Assembly (NCBI RefSeq): GCF_900188395.1
Contig: NZ_FZOB01000016.1
Coordinates: forward strand, 1-31,797
Length of the DNA stretch: 31,797 nucleotides
Direction: 5' to 3'
Origin: Desulfurobacterium atlanticum
Lineage (GTDB): Bacteria > Aquificota > Aquificia > Desulfurobacteriales > Desulfurobacteriaceae
The notes beneath the pieces are model-generated. The model had not been told where the DNA came from and did no database searches. It saw only the letters and a list, made by a program, of their open reading frames with translations. A program made the position numbers and the translations under genes. Positions 10,685 through 17,754 of the stretch are shown here, in pieces (positions within the stretch are counted from its first letter, which is position 1; the number at the start of each line of letters is the position of its first letter).

Positions 10685-12121
10685 ATGATTAAAGGTTATA
10701 TGTTAATAGGTGGAGAGAAAGTTTGTAAAGATAGGGAGATAGAAATCTTATTTCCCTATGATGAAACTGTTGTTGGAACCATTCCAGATGGAGATAAGGA
10801 GGATGCTGAACGGGCTGTATCTGTTGCACTTAAAGGTTTTGAGAAGATGAATCAGATGACTGCTTATGAGAGATATCAGTGTCTTAGCAGGGCTGCAAGG
10901 ATTCTTTCAAATAGGAGTTTTGAAATAGCAGAGTTGCTTACAAAGGAAGTGGGAAAAACACTTAAAGAGGCTCTCGGGGAAGTTGGGCGTGCTGTTAATA
11001 CTCTTACACTTTCTGCTGAAGAGGCAAAGAGATTAAAAGGGGAAGAAATTTTATTTGATGCTGCTCCTGGAGTGAAAGGTAAGGTTGGTTTTTACAGAAG
11101 GGTTCCTCTTGGAGTAATAGGATGTATAACACCGTTTAACTTCCCTTTAAATCTTACATGTCATAAGGTTGGTCCTGCTCTTGCAGCGGGAAATAGTGTA
11201 GTTATTAAACCTTCTGAAAATACTTCTCTGGTTGTTATAAAACTTGCTGAGATACTTATAGAGGCAGGGTTTCCTCCAGAAGCTGTGAATGTAGTTACAG
11301 GCTATGGAGAAAAGGTTGGTGATGCTCTTGTAAGAGATGAAAGGGTTAAAAAAATAACTTTTACAGGAAGTGTTCCTGTTGGAAAGATAATTATGTCCCG
11401 TGGAGGACTTAAAAAGTACGCGATGGAGCTTGGTTCAAATGCTGGAGTTTATATAGATAGTGATCAGGTAGATAAACTTGATTTTGTGGCTGAAAAGGTG
11501 TGCCGTGGTGGTTTTACGATGGCAGGGCAGGTGTGTATATCTGTTCAGAGAGTTTTTGTGAATGACACTATATTTGATGAATTTATTGAAAAAGCTGTTT
11601 CTTTTACTAAGAGTTTAAAAGTAGGGAATCCGTTTGATGAAAATACAGATATTGGTCCTGTTATTGATAAGGCTTCGGCAGACAGAATAATGGAATGGAT
11701 AGAAGAGGCGGTTAGTGCGGGTGCTGAGATTGTTGTAGGTGGCAGGAGATTGTCCAATACATTAATAGAACCAACGATACTTATTAATGTACCTGAAGAT
11801 GTAAAACTCTTCACTGATGAGGTTTTTGGTCCTGTAATTGTTGTAAATAGAGTTAAAAATGTGGAGGATGGTATAGAGAAAATAAATCTCTCAAGATATG
11901 GACTTCAAGCGGGAATATTTACCAATGACATAAGAAAGGCTTTGAAATTTGCTGATGAGGTGGAAGCTGGCGGAATAATGATAAACGAAATTCCTACTTT
12001 TAGAGTTGACCAGATGCCTTACGGTGGTATGAAAGAGAGCGGTATAGGCAGGGAGGGACCTTCTTTTGCGATTGAAGAGATGACAGAGATAAAGGTTATC
12101 TGTTTTGATTTGAACCAGTAA
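10685..12121 (+). CDS. NAD(P)-dependent aldehyde dehydrogenase, non-phosphorylating GAPDH/lactaldehyde-dehydrogenase type
   Basis: Oxidises an aldehyde to the acid. The 478-residue protein has every ALDH superfamily element: N152 in TPFNFPLN, the cofactor lysine in VIKPSEN, the Rossmann turn FTGSVPVG (226-233), the general base E248 in MELGSNA and the catalytic nucleophile C284 in GQVCISVQR. ELGSNAG in place of ELGGKSP, together with its length, points to the subgroup of thermophile enzymes annotated as lactaldehyde, succinate-semialdehyde or non-phosphorylating glyceraldehyde-3-phosphate dehydrogenases; substrate cannot be settled here. A strong GGGGGAGAG precedes the ATG, ten bases after the GGDEF gene. 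The unit ends in the hairpin at 12152. Confidence 0.9.
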   Translation: MIKGYMLIGGEKVCKDREIEILFPYDETVVGTIPDGDKEDAERAVSVALKGFEKMNQMTAYERYQCLSRAARILSNRSFEIAELLTKEVGKTLKEALGEVGRAVNTLTLSAEEAKRLKGEEILFDAAPGVKGKVGFYRRVPLGVIGCITPFNFPLNLTCHKVGPALAAGNSVVIKPSENTSLVVIKLAEILIEAGFPPEAVNVVTGYGEKVGDALVRDERVKKITFTGSVPVGKIIMSRGGLKKYAMELGSNAGVYIDSDQVDKLDFVAEKVCRGGFTMAGQVCISVQRVFVNDTIFDEFIEKAVSFTKSLKVGNPFDENTDIGPVIDKASADRIMEWIEEAVSAGAEIVVGGRRLSNTLIEPTILINVPEDVKLFTDEVFGPVIVVNRVKNVEDGIEKINLSRYGLQAGIFTNDIRKALKFADEVEAGGIMINEIPTFRVDQMPYGGMKESGIGREGPSFAIEEMTEIKVICFDLNQ

Positions 12122-12151
12122 GCAATAAAAAGCAACTTACATTACTGTTAG

Positions 12152-12180
12152 TTAAAGCCCCGATGATTTCGGGGCTTTAA
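12152..12180. terminator. Bidirectional intrinsic terminator between the aldehyde dehydrogenase and fur genes
   Basis: TTAAAGCCCCGA (12152-12163) and TCGGGGCTTTAA (12169-12180) form a perfect 12-base-pair stem with loop TGATT. The A/T ends of the stem give short T-runs on both strands, so it can serve both convergent genes. Confidence 0.85.
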
Positions 12181-12211
12181 AATTTAAAAGGAGGTGTGAA
12201 GATAGGATGAA

Positions 12212-12601
12212 TTATCTTTCTTTTTCTCTGCATAGTTTACACTTTCCAAAGAAAGTGTGTTGTGCTCCTTCTATTTTATGTCCTGGTCCTTCCACACAGT
12301 TTCGTGCCATTTCACATATAGGGATGTCTATGTCAAAAATTTTACCACAGTAGTTACACACAAAGTGATGATGATATTCAGTTTTGAAGTCAAATCTGGA
12401 TTGTTTATTAATTATGATTTCTCCGATTTTTCCTTCTTCTACAAGTTCCTTCAGAACACGGTATACAGTTGCGAGGCTTAGTGTTTTAAGTTCTTTTTTC
12501 GCTCTCTCATATATCTGTTCAGCTGTAGGGTGGTCTTTTGACTCTTTAGCTATTCTGTATATAACCGTTTTCTGTCTGGTCTGTCTTTTGGTTTTTACCA
12601 T
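12212..12601 (-). CDS. Fur/PerR-family metalloregulator
   Basis: A DNA-binding repressor of 129 residues. It has an N-terminal winged helix (HPTAEQIYERAKKEL and LATVYRVLKELVEEG) and a C-terminal dimerisation domain with two structural zinc pairs, CNYC (82-85) and CKLC (121-124). The His-rich YHHHF (77-80) and the RFDF before it are the regulatory metal region. H24 in DHPTAEQIY corresponds to the N-terminal metal ligand of PerR, and the overall wording is closer to PerR than to Fur; the metal and signal are not decided. The ATG at 12601 has GAGGT six bases upstream. A good promoter and a Fur-box-like palindrome sit directly upstream, suggesting autoregulation. Confidence 0.9.
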   Translation of the reverse strand: MVKTKRQTRQKTVIYRIAKESKDHPTAEQIYERAKKELKTLSLATVYRVLKELVEEGKIGEIIINKQSRFDFKTEYHHHFVCNYCGKIFDIDIPICEMARNCVEGPGHKIEGAQHTFFGKCKLCREKER

Positions 12602-12636
12602 TTAATACCTCATATTTCAGAATGTAGTAATAAAAC

Positions 12637-12655
12637 GAAAATAAGTGTCATTTTC
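12637..12655. promoter_or_regulatory. Candidate Fur/PerR operator
   Basis: GAAAATAAGTGTCATTTTC is a 19-base imperfect palindrome with perfect six-base outer arms; seven of nine base pairs match. Length and A/T-rich arms resemble Fur/PerR boxes. It begins two bases downstream of the fur -10 box, so a bound repressor would block initiation. Confidence 0.5.
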
Positions 12656-12656
12656 A

Positions 12657-12685
12657 ATTATATAAAAAGTGTAACATTTTTTCAA
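12657..12685 (-). promoter_or_regulatory. Promoter of the fur/perR gene
   Basis: On the minus strand TTGAAA (12685-12680), a 17-base spacer and a perfect TATAAT (12662-12657). The remainder of the 182-base intergenic region must also hold the promoter of the plus-strand phosphorylase, for which I see only weak A/T-rich candidates near 12731-12738. Confidence 0.75.
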
Positions 12686-12783
12686 TTTTTGCTATGGGAG
12701 ATGTTTAATTAGCTGTTGTGTGTAATAAAATATAAAATACTGTAAGCTGTAAGGAGAATGTTAACCATTTTTGGAGTTAAGTT

Positions 12784-13569
12784 ATGGAACTGTCTGCTGA
12801 ATTTATTAAAAAAGCTGTGGGATTTTCTTCCTTTGATATAGCGGTTGTTCTTGGTTCTGGTGTTGAGCTACCAGGGAAAAAGGTGCAAACGATTTCCTAT
12901 TCGGATATTCCATCGTTTCCATCTACTCAAGTGGAAGGCCATAAAGGAGTTTTTGAAGCTATAGAATTGAAAGGTTTGAAAATAGCCGTTTTTAAGGGAA
13001 GGTTTCACTACTATGAGGGAAGGACTGATGAAGAGATAAGGGCTATTCCACTTTTATCTGCCCTGCTTGGATGTAAACTTTTCGTTACAACATGTGCTGT
13101 GGGAGCTGTTTCTCGACGGGCAGCGGCAGTTGATTTTGTGGTTATAGAGGATCATATAAATCTCCAGGGGAAAAATCCTCTTGTAGGTCTTATAAAGAAG
13201 TATGGAAGCAAAGTTTTTGTTGATTTAAAAGGGTGTTATGATAATGATTTCAGTGATACTTTTTTGAAGGTTGCACTTAATAAAAATGTAAAAGTTTGTA
13301 AGGGAGTTCTTGCTGCAATGCTTGGGCCAAGTTATGAGACGTTTGCGGAGATAAAGATGTTAAATTCTATGGGGGTTGATGTTGTTAGCATGTCCACGGT
13401 TCCAGAGATTATCGTTGCCAGGTTTTTGGGAATGGATGTTGGGGCAGTGGCTGTTGTTGCAAATGATACTATGATGGAAAATGTGAACCATGATTTGGTT
13501 TTGACACAAGTAAAAAAGCGCAATAATCTCTTGGCAGAATTGTTAAATGAGACTTTAATAAAATTATGA
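12784..13569 (+). CDS. Purine nucleoside phosphorylase, PunA-like but divergent
   Basis: A 261-residue member of the trimeric PNP family that should phosphorolyse purine nucleosides. Conserved parts are LGSG (23-26), GHKGVFEA, the GRFHYYEG loop (72-79), EDHINL, GPSYETFAEIKML and MSTVPEIIVARF (203-214). The base-contacting Asn is N227 in VAND, consistent with a 6-oxopurine. The usual phosphate-loop TNAAGG reads TCAVGA (103-108), so an otherwise near-invariant Asn is Cys. The protein is short, about 20 residues under the typical length. The ATG has GGAG eight bases upstream. It stands alone between the regulator gene and the cytochrome cluster and is the second phosphorylase of this superfamily within 5 kb. 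Confidence 0.87.
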   Translation: MELSAEFIKKAVGFSSFDIAVVLGSGVELPGKKVQTISYSDIPSFPSTQVEGHKGVFEAIELKGLKIAVFKGRFHYYEGRTDEEIRAIPLLSALLGCKLFVTTCAVGAVSRRAAAVDFVVIEDHINLQGKNPLVGLIKKYGSKVFVDLKGCYDNDFSDTFLKVALNKNVKVCKGVLAAMLGPSYETFAEIKMLNSMGVDVVSMSTVPEIIVARFLGMDVGAVAVVANDTMMENVNHDLVLTQVKKRNNLLAELLNETLIKL

Positions 13570-13590
13570 TTTTATATATGGATTATACTC

Positions 13591-13619
13591 TTGACACTGT
13601 AGAAAAATTTTTCTAACAT
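13591..13619 (+). promoter_or_regulatory. Promoter of the multiheme cytochrome gene cluster
   Basis: A perfect -35 TTGACA (13591-13596), a 17-base spacer and TAACAT (13614-13619). The spacer holds AGAAAAATTTTTCT (13601-13614), a perfect 14-base palindrome that could be an operator. The first ribosome binding site of the cluster is about 20 bases beyond the predicted start. Confidence 0.65.
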
Positions 13620-13654
13620 ATCCTTTGGATGTTATGGTGGGATAGGAGGTTGAT

Positions 13655-13729
13655 GTGGAAAATAAAGAAGAGATAGCTTATAGAGGGGTTTACAAAAAAA
13701 CACTTTCTGATGAGGATGGGGAAAGATGA
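13655..13729 (+). CDS. 24-codon leader ORF of the cytochrome cluster
   Basis: Reads MENKEEIAYRGV then YKKTLSDEDGER from a GTG start. The case for translation is positional: a perfect AGGAGG (13644-13649) lies five bases before the GTG, and the TGA stop overlaps the ATG of the diheme lipoprotein gene (ATGA). It is charged, with no signal peptide, cysteine or membrane segment. It might be a small cytosolic protein, or a leader whose translation sets expression of the next gene. The ATG two bases earlier opens only a seven-codon frame. No known family is recognised. Confidence 0.5.
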   Translation: MENKEEIAYRGVYKKTLSDEDGER

Positions 13730-14118
13730 GAAAAGTACTGTTTTTATCACTGCTTGCTGGTTTTGTAGTTTCCTGTGCTGGCTCAAAAACGGAGCCTGTG
13801 AAAACGCAGCCTCAACCTGAAAAAAAGGTTGAGAAGGTTGAGAAAAAAGAGGAGGAACAAGGGAAACAACCTGAGAAGGTGGAAGAGATTAAGAAAGTTG
13901 CCCCTTCTGTAGAAGTGCCAGAGTCTAAGTTGGTTCTTTCTAAGTTTAAGCACAGCGACCACGTAAAAGTTATCAGGGAGTATGGCTGTATTCCGTGTCA
14001 TCATTTTAATGTAGAGATGCATGTTCCAGATGTTAATCGGGCACATCAGGTTTCTCAGAAATTTTTAAAGCCATCTGAAGCAAGTTGTAAAGTTTGTCAC
14101 ACAAAAGGAGTAGAGTAA
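13726..14118 (+). CDS. Diheme c-type cytochrome lipoprotein
   Basis: 130 residues. The N-terminus is a lipoprotein signal with lipobox VVSC (C17), so the mature protein should be tethered to a membrane by lipid and face the periplasm or outside. Residues 20-60 are a Lys/Glu/Pro-rich flexible stalk. Two heme c sites follow: CIPCH (88-92, with an additional His) and CKVCH (121-125). Histidines before the first site (KHSDH, 75-79) and HVPDVNRAH are likely distal ligands. The compact two-heme domain resembles c7/cytochrome-c3-like folds. No exact family is recognised. It is the first substantial gene of the cluster and overlaps the leader ORF by four bases. Confidence 0.85.
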   Translation: MRKVLFLSLLAGFVVSCAGSKTEPVKTQPQPEKKVEKVEKKEEEQGKQPEKVEEIKKVAPSVEVPESKLVLSKFKHSDHVKVIREYGCIPCHHFNVEMHVPDVNRAHQVSQKFLKPSEASCKVCHTKGVE

Positions 14119-14158
14119 TGTTTTTAAACAAAGAAACTTATAGTGTAGGGGGTCTGGA

Positions 14159-15271
14159 GTGAGAGCTTTTATAATGTTCTTCTTAGGATTGCTAACCCTC
14201 TGTGGAACAGCCCAGGCTAAGGTGAATATTGGAGATGACGGTTGTCTTTACTGTCACAGAATGAAAGGGCTGATGACTGTGGAAGTTGGTAAAGAGGGTG
14301 AAAAGAAGATTGTGGACTGCAGTATTAATGATGCCAAGTATATGCATTCGGTCCACAGAAACATTCACTGTACAGAATGTCATACGAAGGCTGTATCTTA
14401 TCCTCACGATAGGGCAAAAGTAAGAGAAGTAAACTGTGCTGCTAAATGTCACGTGATTGACCCTGCGACAAAGAGGCCGTTCTCACACGCCAAGGTATAT
14501 GAAACATGGAAGGAAAGTGCTCACGGTAAGAATTATGACAAAGCACCTGATATCTATCCTTCCTGCCAGTACTGTCATACGAACAGATTGCTTGTGGACA
14601 TTAAAAAGTTTGAAACACTTGAAGGAAGTTTTGACAGATGTTATGCGTGCCACAATGATGAGAAGTGGTCAGCAGACAGACTTGCTCACATGGCAAGTAG
14701 AATGGATATCCCGGATATAAGAAACGGCTATGTTTTCCAGTTTATTAAGACAAGAAGGGATGGATGGGAGATAGTAGAGCTTTGTGCAAGCTGTCATGAA
14801 AATGAAAAACTTATGGAGCAGGCAATAGAGATTGAAGGTATTCATAACAAATATAAAATCAAAAGAATTCTTGATGCTGTTCCAAGTTATCAAAAGACAA
14901 TGCACTCAAAAATGCTCTACCTTGATAGAAGTGATTTAAGGGCTGCTGACTGTCTTGACTGTCATACAAAGAAAGGAAGTGATTATCATGATATCTTCCC
15001 AAAAGAGGATCCGAGGGCTTCTACGAATCCGAAGCACATTCAGGTTACCTGTGGAAGATCTACAGAGTGTCATCCACTTGCTCCTAAATACAACATGAAA
15101 AACTTTGCTGAGACCAAATGGGTTCACGTTGATCCTGTTCTTGGGGAGAGTCTGGGACAGACTATTGTTTGGATTGTTGAAGAGGCGATGTTCTGGATTG
15201 CAGCTTGTGTGATTCTCTTTGCAGCAGTGGTGGTTATCCTTGACACCCTTAAATACATAAGGAGGCAGTAA
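14159..15271 (+). CDS. Membrane-anchored multiheme cytochrome c (7-8 hemes)
   Basis: 370 residues with an N-terminal signal peptide (ending near AQA, 18-20) and one C-terminal transmembrane helix (about 341-364), so the heme domain lies in the periplasm on a membrane anchor. Canonical CX2CH sites begin at C29, C71, C136, C161, C209 and C265. Two further motifs are unusual: CAAKCH at 93-98 (CX3CH) and CGRSTECH at 298-305 (CX5CH). FSHAKVYETWKESAHG (108-123) recalls the W-x-x-S-x-H element of cytochrome-c554-type multiheme proteins. The GTG start is favoured by AGGGGG six bases before; an internal ATG 15 bases on is also possible. It directly precedes the cytochrome b gene and probably carries electrons from it. 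Exact family unknown. Confidence 0.85.
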   Translation: MRAFIMFFLGLLTLCGTAQAKVNIGDDGCLYCHRMKGLMTVEVGKEGEKKIVDCSINDAKYMHSVHRNIHCTECHTKAVSYPHDRAKVREVNCAAKCHVIDPATKRPFSHAKVYETWKESAHGKNYDKAPDIYPSCQYCHTNRLLVDIKKFETLEGSFDRCYACHNDEKWSADRLAHMASRMDIPDIRNGYVFQFIKTRRDGWEIVELCASCHENEKLMEQAIEIEGIHNKYKIKRILDAVPSYQKTMHSKMLYLDRSDLRAADCLDCHTKKGSDYHDIFPKEDPRASTNPKHIQVTCGRSTECHPLAPKYNMKNFAETKWVHVDPVLGESLGQTIVWIVEEAMFWIAACVILFAAVVVILDTLKYIRRQ

Positions 15272-15273
15272 GC

Positions 15274-16200
15274 ATGTGGGGTTGGTTTAAAAGAAAGTTT
15301 AGAATGAGAGAAGATTATGAAAAGCTTATCATTGTTGACGGTGATAAGTTTTTCATAGAGAAGTGGACTGTTCTCCAGTGTTTGATGCACGTTGGTATTA
15401 TGACGATGATTATGCAGGTTATTACAGGTTTTCCACTTAAATACTGGAACACTCCGTGGGCGAAGTATATAGTTGATGCTCTTGGAGGAATAAACGGTCT
15501 TATGACCATTCACAGGATAGAAGGTGCAATAATGTTTTTTGACTTCCTGTTTGTGGTTTTCTACTGTATTATCTTTATGATTGTAAACAGAGATAGAGTT
15601 AAGAAGTATGGTATTTGGGATACCTATAGACTTCTTCCAGGTCCAACAGATATTGCTGCTGTTCAGTATTTTGCCTATCTCCTTGGTTTTAGAAAAGCAC
15701 CGCCGGATTATGATGAGTATATGTGGGTTGATAAGTTTGATTTTTACGCAGTTGGTTGGGGTATGATTGCCATTGGTATCACTGGATGGATTTTGTGGCT
15801 TCCTGAAGTGTTCTGCGGATTTTTTGGTTGGCCACCAGAAACGCTTCAGATAGCTCTAATTGCTCATGCTGATGAAGGTATGGTTGCTGTTGGTTGGATT
15901 GCTCTTGTTCACCTTTATATGGTTCACTATAGCCCTCACAAGTTTCCAATGGACTGGGTATGGCTTACAGGTATTTCTCCTGAGCTTGAGTGGATGGAGG
16001 AAAGGCCCCGCTCATGGAGAAGAATTATCAAAAGGACAGCCGAACATGAGCCAGAACTTCTTGAAAAGTATCCAGCTTTAAAAGAGAGATATGAGTTTGT
16101 TAAGGCTATAGAAAATCTTCCTAATGAAGAAATTGTCCTAAAGATTCATGAGTATGCGCATCACCTTCTTGAAAAGGAACTTAGCGAGGAGGCAGCATAA
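15274..16200 (+). CDS. Integral membrane cytochrome b subunit, di-heme type
   Basis: 308 residues with four main hydrophobic helices (about 34-52, 84-103, 157-175 and 200-218) and a soluble C-terminal tail of about 80 residues. Histidines at usual heme b positions are H39 (first helix), H80 (before the second) and H198, H213 and H218 around the fourth, a pattern like the cytochrome b561/formate dehydrogenase-gamma class that exchanges electrons with quinone. The ATG follows the previous stop within the same ribosome-binding segment (AAGGAGGCAG), and its TAA overlaps the next ATG by one base, so it is tightly coupled to both cytochrome c genes. Quinone oxidation or reduction is inferred from family and context. 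Confidence 0.83.
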   Translation: MWGWFKRKFRMREDYEKLIIVDGDKFFIEKWTVLQCLMHVGIMTMIMQVITGFPLKYWNTPWAKYIVDALGGINGLMTIHRIEGAIMFFDFLFVVFYCIIFMIVNRDRVKKYGIWDTYRLLPGPTDIAAVQYFAYLLGFRKAPPDYDEYMWVDKFDFYAVGWGMIAIGITGWILWLPEVFCGFFGWPPETLQIALIAHADEGMVAVGWIALVHLYMVHYSPHKFPMDWVWLTGISPELEWMEERPRSWRRIIKRTAEHEPELLEKYPALKERYEFVKAIENLPNEEIVLKIHEYAHHLLEKELSEEAA

Positions 16201-16943
16201 TGAGAAAACTTATAGTTACAATAGCGACTCTTTTTCCAATAACAGCTATGGCAGGAGGAGTTATTAGTCCACTGCTGAAAGGCACTCCTTCTCCAGATGT
16301 AGATGAGTGGAAAAAGAAGATAGAAGAGCAGCTTAAAGAAAAGCCGAAGTTTCCTGAGGAGAAAGAGTATCCTCAGCCGTTTCATGCACCTAACGGTTAT
16401 GAGTATCCTGTAAAAGATGTGTGTGTGGCATGTCACTCTTATGCTGCACATACAAAGGATGAGACACTTGCTCCCTTTTACAATGCTCATTCAACCTTTA
16501 TGAGCTGTACAACCTGCCACTATAAGGCTTCTGACATTTCATATGCGTGGGTTGAGATTGATGATGAGGGAAATGCAAAAATTGTGAAAGATACGCAAGA
16601 TATGTACGGTGTAAGATATGTTAAGGCTGGTGGTAGAGTTGCTTTATCAGGTATTGATAGTGATGCAAGGATTACACCAGTTGTGAACGGTAAACCTGTG
16701 GAGATTCCTCTAAAAGGCAACGAAGGAATACTTCACGATCCTGGTGCAGTTTCAATTATCTATAGTAATCTTGCTAAAGATCCGTTTAAGTGTGCAGACT
16801 GTCACAGTGCAAATCCACCTTTAAACCTTGTAGGTTTAGGTTTTTCTCAAGAAAGGATCCAGGATATAGAAAACAATGAAGTTGTAAAAGGCCTTTTACA
16901 GGAAGGAAAAATTTACTTCCCAAACTTCATCTGGAAGAGGTAA
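16200..16943 (+). CDS. Periplasmic triheme c-type cytochrome
   Basis: 247 residues with a cleavable signal peptide (MRKLIVTIATLFPITAMAG) and no other membrane helix. Three heme c motifs: CVACH (75-79), CTTCH (103-107) and CADCH (198-202). The roughly 90 residues between the second and third sites have no cysteine and look beta-rich, so the protein is a three-heme carrier with an inserted domain. A Pro/Lys-rich stretch (28-60) precedes the first heme. Its start codon overlaps the cytochrome b stop. The position after the b subunit suggests it docks on the complex as an electron-transfer subunit. Family not recognised. Confidence 0.82.
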   Translation: MRKLIVTIATLFPITAMAGGVISPLLKGTPSPDVDEWKKKIEEQLKEKPKFPEEKEYPQPFHAPNGYEYPVKDVCVACHSYAAHTKDETLAPFYNAHSTFMSCTTCHYKASDISYAWVEIDDEGNAKIVKDTQDMYGVRYVKAGGRVALSGIDSDARITPVVNGKPVEIPLKGNEGILHDPGAVSIIYSNLAKDPFKCADCHSANPPLNLVGLGFSQERIQDIENNEVVKGLLQEGKIYFPNFIWKR

Positions 16944-16947
16944 GGCG

Positions 16948-17754
16948 ATGAGATTTTTAATGTTAAGTTTGCTTATGATGGTTTCTCTTATCTCTTCGGC
17001 ATTTGCCGGAGAGATAAAGGGGAATTTCAAATTTCCTTCAGATATTGCTGTTAAGAAAGGTAATATTTTCGTGGTGGATGGCTTAAATAACAGGGTTGTT
17101 AAGCTTAATGAAGATGGAGATGTTGTTTCTACTTTTGCTGTGAAGAAACCTTACGGTATTTATGTTTCAGATGAAAAAATTTACCTTTCAACCACAGATG
17201 GAAATATTTTGATTCTTGATTTTTCCGGAAATGTTCTTAAAAAGTTTAATGTTGGTGGAAGGCTTGTTGACCTTGTCGTTCTTGGTGGGAAAATATGGGT
17301 TGTTGATGCTTCTAATGATTGTGTAAAAATTATCTCTGAAGATGATGGAAATCTGGTTAAAATTGTTGGTGAGAAGGGCTCAACACCTGGAGAGTTTGTT
17401 TCTCCTTTCATGATAGCTACTGACGGTGATGAAGTTTACGTTGTTGACTCTATCAACGCACGGGTTCAGGTATTTAACAAAAAAGGTGAGTTTGAAAGAA
17501 CCTTTGGAGAGTTTGGTATTGAGGAGGGAGATCTTTTCAGGCCTAAAGGAATAGCTGTATTTAACGGTGAGGTTGCAGTTTCTGATGTGATTACCGGGGC
17601 GGTTCAGCTTTTCAACCCCTATGGAGCGTTTGATGGAGTTGTTGCAAAAGGATTACAGTATCCTATGGCTATAGCTTATGAGAAAGGTGTAATTTATGTG
17701 CTTGAGCCTCTTAAAAACAAGATACTTACATTCAAAGTACAAGGGGTTAAATAA
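16948..17754 (+). CDS. Secreted NHL-repeat beta-propeller protein
   Basis: 268 residues with a clear signal peptide ending AFA (about 19-21). The rest is a run of about six NHL/YVTN-type blades, visible as repeated units of the form P-x-x-I-A-V then I-x-V-V-D then N-x-R-V-x-x-F (for example FPSDIAVKKGNIFVVDGLNN, and later INARVQVFNKKGEFERTFGE). There is no heme motif. NHL propellers are scaffolds and occur beside multiheme cytochromes in other electron-transfer clusters, so a structural or docking role is the simplest reading. It is joined by overlap or a few bases to both neighbours. Confidence 0.85.
   Translation: MRFLMLSLLMMVSLISSAFAGEIKGNFKFPSDIAVKKGNIFVVDGLNNRVVKLNEDGDVVSTFAVKKPYGIYVSDEKIYLSTTDGNILILDFSGNVLKKFNVGGRLVDLVVLGGKIWVVDASNDCVKIISEDDGNLVKIVGEKGSTPGEFVSPFMIATDGDEVYVVDSINARVQVFNKKGEFERTFGEFGIEEGDLFRPKGIAVFNGEVAVSDVITGAVQLFNPYGAFDGVVAKGLQYPMAIAYEKGVIYVLEPLKNKILTFKVQGVK

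Noticed and set aside
14118-14162. 14-codon ORF bridging the diheme lipoprotein stop (TAATG) and the start of the anchored cytochrome (GTGA)
   Set aside because: It fits the overlap style of the cluster, but it has no clear ribosome binding site and is too short to call; chance overlap is likely.
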